Origin: Frigoribacterium sp. PhB116
GTDB taxonomy: Bacteria; Actinomycetota; Actinomycetes; Actinomycetales; Microbacteriaceae
Direction: 5' to 3'
Assembly (NCBI RefSeq): GCF_004364285.1
Contig: NZ_SOBE01000003.1
Coordinates: forward strand, 222,103 to 286,102
DNA length: 64,000 bases
Shown here: in pieces, positions 59,781-64,000 of the stretch
Position numbering within the stretch: the first letter of the stretch is position 1
Layout: the number at the start of each line of letters is the position of its first letter
The notes under the pieces: model-generated
The model's database searches: none
The model's input: only the letters and a program-made list of their open reading frames with translations
Told to the model about the DNA's origin: nothing
Position numbers and translations under genes: made by a program

Positions 59781-60809
59781 CTAGCCGGTGAACGCGGCGT
59801 TCGCGCGCACGGGCACGGCGACCGGAGCCGTCGGGCCGGCCGGCACGGGGGTGACGACAGCGCCGTCAGCCAGGACCGTGACGGTGCCCTGCAGGGTGAC
59901 GCCCGATTCGAGGCCACCGATGGTGATGAAGTACGTGCCCGCTGCGGGCACGGCGTCGGCAGGGATGACGACGGTGCCCTGGACACGGCCCTGGGCGTCG
60001 GCCGTCAGGGTCACGTCGAGCGGGCTCGCGCTGGCGGCGTTCTCGACCGCGAAGTAGACCTCGAGGGCCTCGTTCGGGAAGAAGCCGCCGCCGTCGACCG
60101 TGATGCCGGTCGTGCGGGCCTGGGTGACAGTGAGCGTGGCGGGCTGGTAGGTACCGGTCGGCGCGGGGATGAACCAGGTGCTCTCGTCGCCGAACGCGAC
60201 GGCCTGCACCGACGAGGTCAGGGGCGACGGCGTGATGAAGCCGTAGGCGAGGACGGTCGCGTCGGCCGCCTGGTCGCCGTCGGCGTCGATGGCGTCGATC
60301 GAGGCCTGGAACTCGGCAAGCGTGGCCTGCGCGCCGGCGACGTAGGTGCCGAAGGCCTGCGAGGTGATCCAGGCGCTGTCGGCGGTGAAGCCGGCGTCGC
60401 CCGTGGCGACAGGACGCAGCGTCGTGAACTGGGTGCCGGTGCCCGTGTCGTTGACGAACATCGGCACCTGGAAGGTCGCGTCCCCGAGCGAGACGAAGTC
60501 GGCGTCGAGCACGAGGTCGGTCAGCGTGCTGGCCGGGGCGTCGTACGCGTTGAGCACCTGGACGTTGCCGCCGGCCGAGTTGAGGCCGGCGCCGTCGAAG
60601 GTGACCGTGCCGGCGGGAGCCGCGACGTCGCCGAGGAACCAGCCGGTCGTGGGGTAGGTGTCGCCCTCGACGCCGAGCTGGTCGTTCGTGGTGACGCGGT
60701 CGGCCGTGTCGGGGTCGAACGCGGCGTTCGCCGTGCCGGAGACGGCGACGACGGAACCGAGGACCGCGGCGGACGCCACGGCCACGGAGAAGATGCGGGA
60801 CTGCTTCAC
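59781..60809 (-). CDS. Secreted surface protein with Ig-like C-terminal domain
   Basis: A 342-residue exported protein: signal peptide (FSVAVASAAVLGSVVAVSGTANA, about 7-29), then an acidic beta-rich region without known domain, and a C-terminal stretch (about 230-325; GITVDGGGFFPNEALEVYF, then AAGTYFITIGG and VTLQGTVTVLAD) with the strand pattern of Ig/TIG-like adhesion domains. No LPXTG motif or membrane anchor, so it may be released. GTG start behind AAGGAT. The 183-bp gap upstream is AT-richer near 60915-60945 and may hold the promoter. Confidence 0.7.
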   Translation of the reverse strand: MKQSRIFSVAVASAAVLGSVVAVSGTANAAFDPDTADRVTTNDQLGVEGDTYPTTGWFLGDVAAPAGTVTFDGAGLNSAGGNVQVLNAYDAPASTLTDLVLDADFVSLGDATFQVPMFVNDTGTGTQFTTLRPVATGDAGFTADSAWITSQAFGTYVAGAQATLAEFQASIDAIDADGDQAADATVLAYGFITPSPLTSSVQAVAFGDESTWFIPAPTGTYQPATLTVTQARTTGITVDGGGFFPNEALEVYFAVENAASASPLDVTLTADAQGRVQGTVVIPADAVPAAGTYFITIGGLESGVTLQGTVTVLADGAVVTPVPAGPTAPVAVPVRANAAFTG

Positions 60810-60992
60810 TGGTGATCCTTTTTCTCAGAGTGAGCCGCGCCGGGTGAGGGGCGGCAGAACGGTGATCCCCCCATCACGGCGTCTGCGCAGGGGTGCGCCG
60901 TCGCATCGAGAAAGGTTCTGAGTAAGTGTCACTGATTTGCGGCTGCTTGGGAAGCCCTGTGACGAACCAGTGCGCATCCGCGGGGCGCCCGG

Positions 60993-61406
60993 CTACCGGC
61001 TGATCGTCTTCCCGACGGCGACCCCGACGAGCACGGCCGCCACGACCGTGACGACGGGTCGACGCCGCGCGTTCCGGCGCACGAACGCCGCGACCCCCGT
61101 GCCCTCGTCGTCCGTGTCCAGCGATCCGACGGTGCGGTCGACGACGTCCGAGGTCGCCCGGCCGGCCTTGTCGGCGAACCGCTCGCCTCGGTCCTGGGCG
61201 CGGTCCAGCACCTCGGAGGCCGCCTCCTTCGCCTTCTGCACCAGCCGGTCGGTGCTGCTCAGCCCGCCGGTTCCGCCGCGGCCGTCGCTGTCGCGTCCGG
61301 CGGAGGTGCTGCCGTCCCGGTCGCCCGGGGCCGCGTACCGGCGCTCGGCCTCGTCGAGGGCGCGGCTGGCGGCGCGCTTGGCCTTGTCGCTGAAGGACTC
61401 GCTCAT
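60993..61406 (-). CDS. Small membrane-anchored stress-type protein
   Basis: A 137-residue protein: amphipathic, charged helices (SDKAKRAASRALDEAERR, then QKAKEAASEVLDRAQDRGERFADK) and one C-terminal helix (RRPVVTVVAAVLVGVAVGKTI) that ends right at the terminus. The arrangement recalls YqjD/DUF883-like and CsbD-like proteins. AGGAGAC precedes the ATG. The next gene upstream on the same strand is a holin-like membrane protein, 94 bp away, so they may be co-transcribed. Confidence 0.62.
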   Translation of the reverse strand: MSESFSDKAKRAASRALDEAERRYAAPGDRDGSTSAGRDSDGRGGTGGLSSTDRLVQKAKEAASEVLDRAQDRGERFADKAGRATSDVVDRTVGSLDTDDEGTGVAAFVRRNARRRPVVTVVAAVLVGVAVGKTISR

Positions 61407-61500
61407 GGGGTGTCTCCTCGTCTGTCCGCCGTGCGGGCGTCGTGTCCTGGGGGGTCGTGGGGTTCGGGGTGGGTCGCGATGGTGGGGATCCGCCGACTGG

Positions 61501-61965
61501 TCAGTCGCGGGCCGTGGCGGACTCGTCGCCGCGCGACGTGAGCCCGGCGATGGTGTCCGCCGGGACGGGTGGCACGCCGCGTCCGAGGGCGGAGACGCCG
61601 ACCTTGAGGACGACCGCCGAGACGATCGCGAACACGGCGAAGGCGATGAGGGTCGCGGCCCAGAGCGGCAGCGCGACGGCGAGGGCCGTCACGGCGACGG
61701 CCGCGAGCAGCCCGACGGTGACGAGGGCGAGCACGGCGCCGACCCCCACGAGGACCAGTCCCGTCCGCGCGCTCCTGGCACGGTCGGCGACCTCCGCCTT
61801 CGCCTTGCCGATCTCGCCGCGCACGGCCTTGACGATCGGCTCGATCGCGCGGCTGCCCAGCTGGTCGGCCCGGCTGCTCAGCTGGTCGCGCAGGCGCGCT
61901 CCGGTACGGCCGTCGTCGGTGCGCGTCTCGGCTGCGCCGGTGTCGGTGGTGTCCTTCTCGGCCAC
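61501..61965 (-). CDS. Phage-holin-family (Phage_holin_3_6-like) membrane protein
   Basis: A 154-residue protein with a charged N-terminal helix region (ADQLGSRAIEPIVKAVRGEIGKAK) and two adjacent membrane helices (TGLVLVGVGAVLALVTVGLL, then AATLIAFAVFAIVSAVVLKV). This is the layout of the actinobacterial putative-superfamily III holin-X group, which despite the name is usually chromosomal and not tied to phage. GTG start behind AGGAGGAG. No other phage gene is near. Confidence 0.7.
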   Translation of the reverse strand: MAEKDTTDTGAAETRTDDGRTGARLRDQLSSRADQLGSRAIEPIVKAVRGEIGKAKAEVADRARSARTGLVLVGVGAVLALVTVGLLAAVAVTALAVALPLWAATLIAFAVFAIVSAVVLKVGVSALGRGVPPVPADTIAGLTSRGDESATARD

Positions 61966-62254
61966 GGGGCTCCTCCTGGTCTCGGCCCTGCTCCCCCGCA
62001 TCTCCCCGGGGGAGGCGCGGTGCAGGACTCTCCATCAAGTCGTGTCCCGCTCCCCTGCCGTCACGCACCTCCGGCTGGCTCCCAGCTTCACGCGGCCCGG
62101 GACTCGCACCCCGGCCAGCCGCGTCCGGCCACGGGTGCGTCGCTCGTCTCTCTCTGTGTGTGCCCGGGCTCTCTGCGCTCCAGGCGCCGCGCCTCCTCGG
62201 GGTCCAGGCTGGGACGAGCGACCGGGAGCCGGTCGGCGACGAGAGGAACGCGAC
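61966..62254. other. Gap with facing GGAGGCGC motifs
   Basis: The 289-bp divergent gap holds no gene. GGAGGCGCGG at about 61995 faces CCGCGCCTCC at about 62190, a (TC)n/(TG)n run lies near 62150-62160, and no clear promoter hexamers are visible. Confidence 0.4.
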
Positions 62255-62560
62255 ATGGCCGAGACGACAGAGGTGCTGCACGTAGTGCTGGCGGAGTGGA
62301 ACGACGGGGTCGACGCGACCGCCCGGGCGACGACGATGTCGGACGAGCACCTGACCACCATCGACGGCGTGCTGTCCGTGTCGAGCGGCCCCACCGTCAG
62401 CGGAGAGGGCCTCGAGGGAGGCTTCGACTGGATGCTCGTGGTCCGCTTCCGCGACCGTGCCGCCCTCGACGCGTACCTCCCGCACCCCGAGCACCTGCCG
62501 GTCGCGGGCTTCCTGCGCGACTCGGCCGCCCGGGTCGTCGTCTTCGACATCGCGGCGTAG
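62255..62560 (+). CDS. Dabb (stress-responsive A/B barrel) family protein
   Basis: A 101-residue protein with the dimeric alpha/beta-barrel fold: HVVLAEWNDGVDA at the first strand, ending in the usual YLPHPEHLPVAGFLRDSAARVVVFDI. Dabb proteins are linked to stress responses and some act as small enzymes. GAGAGGA ribosome site. The next gene starts 7 nt after its stop, so the two are likely co-transcribed. Confidence 0.8.
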   Translation: MAETTEVLHVVLAEWNDGVDATARATTMSDEHLTTIDGVLSVSSGPTVSGEGLEGGFDWMLVVRFRDRAALDAYLPHPEHLPVAGFLRDSAARVVVFDIAA

Positions 62561-62566
62561 GGCGCG

Positions 62567-63022
62567 GTGTTCGAGCGCAGGCGACAGGCGCGCGCAGAGG
62601 CCGACGCCGCGGCCGCGGCAGCCCTCGAGGCGACCCTCGACGTGGTCGTTCCGTGGTCGAGAGCAGGGCTGACGGCCGAGGCGGCCACCCTTCGCGAGGG
62701 CCCCCGACAGCAACGAGCCCTGCCGGCGGTCGCCCTCTCCGACGGGGTCGCCCGCGTGCTCGTGAGGCACGACGAGCTCACGGACCTCGTTGCCGACCGA
62801 CAGGGCATCGTCGAGTCGGTCGGCGCCGAGTGGCCCGTCTACCTCGCGTGGCCCCGGGCGGCCGCGCGGTCGTCGATCGTGGGCGACGTCACCGCCCACC
62901 TCCCCGACCGCTCGCTCGCCTTCGTGGTGAGCCCCGTCGAGGCCGCGCCCCAGGTCGTGCTCGCGGGCGACGACCTCGACTCGTTCACCGCATGGGTGCA
63001 GTCGTTCCCGCTCCCTCGGTGA
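62567..63022 (+). CDS. Hypothetical protein
   Basis: A 151-residue protein of no family I recognise. It begins with a charged helix (ERRRQARAEADAAAAAALEATLD), followed by an alternating strand/helix region with ARVLVRHDELTDLVADRQ and SIVGDVTAHLPDRSLAFVVSPV. No signal peptide or membrane helix. GTG start 6 nt after the Dabb stop; ribosome site poor (GGGCGC), consistent with coupling to the upstream gene. Real by codon use and operon position. Confidence 0.55.
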   Translation: MFERRRQARAEADAAAAAALEATLDVVVPWSRAGLTAEAATLREGPRQQRALPAVALSDGVARVLVRHDELTDLVADRQGIVESVGAEWPVYLAWPRAAARSSIVGDVTAHLPDRSLAFVVSPVEAAPQVVLAGDDLDSFTAWVQSFPLPR

Positions 63023-63077
63023 CGACTCGACCGTGACGACACCGCGGCGGTGCGGTCGGTCGCCGCGCAGCCGTCCC

Positions 63078-63083
63078 TAGAAT
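63078..63083 (+). promoter_or_regulatory. -10 element of leaderless OrfA-like gene promoter
   Basis: TAGAAT followed by 6 nt and ATG; the best -10 match of the leaderless set in this window. Confidence 0.65.
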
Positions 63084-63089
63084 CGGCGC

Positions 63090-63668
63090 ATGCCCTACGA
63101 CGAGTGGTACGACGACGACACCCGCGAGGCGGCGACGGCGCGGGTCCTCGAGCGCAGGGCCACGAAGCCGGGCGACCGCAACGTGCTCACGGTGGTCGCC
63201 GACGAGTTCGGCATCCCGCAGCAGACGCTGCGCGCCTGGGTCGAGGAGGCGGCACCCGAGCCCGAGAAGCCAGCCCGCAAGCCCCGCCCCAAGTTCTCGC
63301 AGGTCGTGACGACGCGGATCGAGCCGGCGCCGGTGCCGGCGCCCGAGGTCATGCCGGACGCGGACGTCGAGCCTGACGAAGAACACCAGTCGGAGCCGGA
63401 GCCGGAGCCGGAGGCGGAGGCGGAGGCGGAGGCGGAGGCGGAGGCGGAGGCGGACGCGGAGGCGGACGCGGAGGCGGACGCGGAGGCGGACCGCGAAGCC
63501 GGACCGGACGTCGAGACCCAGCCCGCACCTCCTGCCCCGACCCCCGTCGCTGCCCGCGCTCCGGTGCCGCGCACTGACGAGATCGCGGCCCTCGAGGCGG
63601 AGGTCGCCGCGCTCCGTGCCGGCAACCGCGTGCTCACCGAGGCCATGCGCGTCCTGCTCGACCCCTGA
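63090..63668 (+). CDS. IS3 OrfA-like protein with repeat linker (domesticated)
   Basis: A 192-residue protein. Residues 10-55 (TREAATARVLERRAT to EFGIPQQTLRAWVEE) resemble the helix-turn-helix of IS3-family OrfA, and the last 30 (TDEIAALEAEVAALRAGNRVL) resemble its leucine zipper. Between them, where OrfA has a short linker, stands a Pro/Glu segment and about 30 residues of EAEA/DAEA repeat coded by GGAGGC-type hexamers. No OrfB transposase or terminal inverted repeats follow, so it looks like a host gene. It has its own leaderless promoter. A DNA-binding dimer is likely; the role is unknown. Confidence 0.65.
   Translation: MPYDEWYDDDTREAATARVLERRATKPGDRNVLTVVADEFGIPQQTLRAWVEEAAPEPEKPARKPRPKFSQVVTTRIEPAPVPAPEVMPDADVEPDEEHQSEPEPEPEAEAEAEAEAEAEADAEADAEADAEADREAGPDVETQPAPPAPTPVAARAPVPRTDEIAALEAEVAALRAGNRVLTEAMRVLLDP
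63391..63490. repeat. In-frame hexanucleotide repeat GGAGCC/GGAGGC/GGACGC
   Basis: About sixteen hexamers in a row inside the OrfA-like gene, grouped as GGAGCC, then GGAGGC, then alternating GGAGGC-GGACGC. Changes in copy number would keep the reading frame. Confidence 0.8.
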
Positions 63669-63694
63669 CCTGACGCCCGACCGTCGCTCTCCTC

Positions 63695-63787
63695 ACTCAG
63701 GAAGATGGGTCCTGGGTCGCGCAACTCAGGACCCATTCGTCCTGATCCGTGCACGACTCAGGACCCGTGCACGCTCGATTCCTGAAC
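63695..63787. repeat. Multi-hairpin element with TCCTGA/TCAGGA core, copy 2
   Basis: Bounded by CTCAGGAA and TTCCTGAAC. A perfect 10-bp hairpin ATGGGTCCTG / CAGGACCCAT (63705-63736) is followed by the core TCCTGA (63740) - 12-nt loop - TCAGGA (63758-63763), which matches the core at 28311-28334 in 23 of 24 positions. It may also terminate the OrfA-like gene. Confidence 0.65.
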
Positions 63788-63946
63788 GCTGATGCCGAGA
63801 CAGCGGGCCGAGGAGGCGCGGGCCCCGTCCCCTGGACGTGCCCACCACCTCCTCGGTAACGGTCAGGTAACGCACCAATCTCATCCAGCGAGGGTGGCGA
63901 ACCCCTGTCAACTCCCCACCGGGAACCACAGACAAGGAGAACCATC
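63788..63946 (+). other. Leader of the next gene, possibly structured
   Basis: This 159-nt leader contains GGAGGCGCGG, the direct repeat GGTAACGGTCAGGTAACG (about 63857-63874) and the small hairpin GGGTGGCGAACCC (63893-63905). Some of this recalls parts of the cyclic-di-AMP (ydaO) riboswitch, but the match is incomplete. Confidence 0.3.
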
Positions 63947-64000
63947 GTGAACATCTCACGCAAGACCATCACCAAGTCCGCCTTCGGCATCGTCGCCTCC
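63947..64000 (+). CDS. Secreted protein, N-terminal fragment
   Basis: Only the first 18 codons lie in the window: a GTG behind AAGGAGA, then a basic start and a hydrophobic stretch (KSAFGIVAS), the beginning of a signal peptide. The gene continues past the right edge. Product not identifiable; a cell-wall protein would fit the signal peptide and long leader. Confidence 0.6.
   Translation, partial: MNISRKTITKSAFGIVAS

Noticed and set aside
61501..61965. Prophage remnant marked by a holin gene
   Set aside because: The holin-like family is commonly chromosomal in actinobacteria; no lysin, capsid or integrase gene is near.
63090..63787. Insertion sequence of the IS3 family
   Set aside because: Only an OrfA-like protein is present. 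There is no OrfB, no terminal inverted repeats and no target duplication, and the gene has its own promoter.
1..64000. tRNA, rRNA or tmRNA genes
   Set aside because: I looked in the gaps for tRNA T-loop (GGTTCGAATCC-like) signatures with a CCA-side stem and found none convincing.

Overview
The window is very GC-rich chromosomal DNA (I estimate a little over 70 % GC). Genes are tightly packed, GTG starts are common, GTGA and ATGA stop/start overlaps are frequent, and many genes have a TANNNT hexamer 6-7 nt before the start codon, as expected of leaderless transcripts. With the gene families present (ECF sigma factor with Asp23/Gls24 proteins, dUMP-forming dCTP deaminase, DtxR/IdeR-type iron box, FecCD iron importer, TerC, DUF3817, actinobacterial hypothetical lipoproteins) this points to an actinomycete, most likely Microbacteriaceae (Curtobacterium/Frigoribacterium-like). 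That genus guess is inference. I see no rRNA, tRNA, prophage, intact insertion sequence or CRISPR array.

Layout. 1-6.0 kb: right part of a sugar/surface-polymer locus: an epimerase fragment, a family 9 glycosyltransferase, then an aldehyde dehydrogenase, a bifunctional heptose kinase/adenylyltransferase (HldE type) and a family 2 glycosyltransferase in one operon. 6.0-8.8 kb: small stress-type proteins and an ECF sigma factor co-transcribed with two Asp23-like proteins, divergent from a third. 8.8-14.1 kb: quinone oxidoreductase and an L-idonate/gluconate cluster (idnD, idnO, gntP) with a divergent GntR-family regulator. 14.1-19.4 kb: dcd, a proteobacterial-type chorismate synthase, an AraC regulator, an aldo/keto reductase and a TspO-like protein. 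19.6-28.2 kb: CopB-type copper ATPase, DUF3817, a MerR/SDR pair, a molybdopterin oxidoreductase with its flavin reductase, a lipoprotein, a HEAT-like membrane protein and Mn-type superoxide dismutase. 28.4-35 kb: two-component system, secreted cysteine-motif protein, TetR, GNAT, EamA exporter and LysR. 35-41.8 kb: M23 peptidase, GH6 lipoprotein and a MacAB-like export module with a lipoprotein. 41.9-48.7 kb: MerR/SulP, NlpC/P60, DUF1992, PfkB kinase, SRPBCC and TerC. 49-55.1 kb: ascorbate-type PTS (IIC, IIB, IIA), ROK repressor and transketolase. 55.2-59.6 kb: iron-siderophore ABC importer behind an iron box. 59.8-64 kb: surface protein, small membrane proteins, a Dabb protein, an IS3 OrfA-like protein with a long repeat linker, and the start of another secreted protein.

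Between the genes there is more structure than usual. Four copies of an 85-bp palindromic element share conserved ends (CCGCAGATGCCGACCGT type). A different multi-hairpin element shares a 24-nt core in two places. At least three further single-copy long palindromes occur, one of which forms the 3' end of the EamA gene. The octamer GGAGGCGC / GCGCCTCC recurs about 65 times by eye, several times the number expected from composition, and often builds terminator stems. These dispersed elements are the most likely undescribed material here. The best protein-level oddities are the Gram-positive heptose-type locus, the proteobacterial-type AroC, the sigma/Asp23 module and the domesticated OrfA-like protein.
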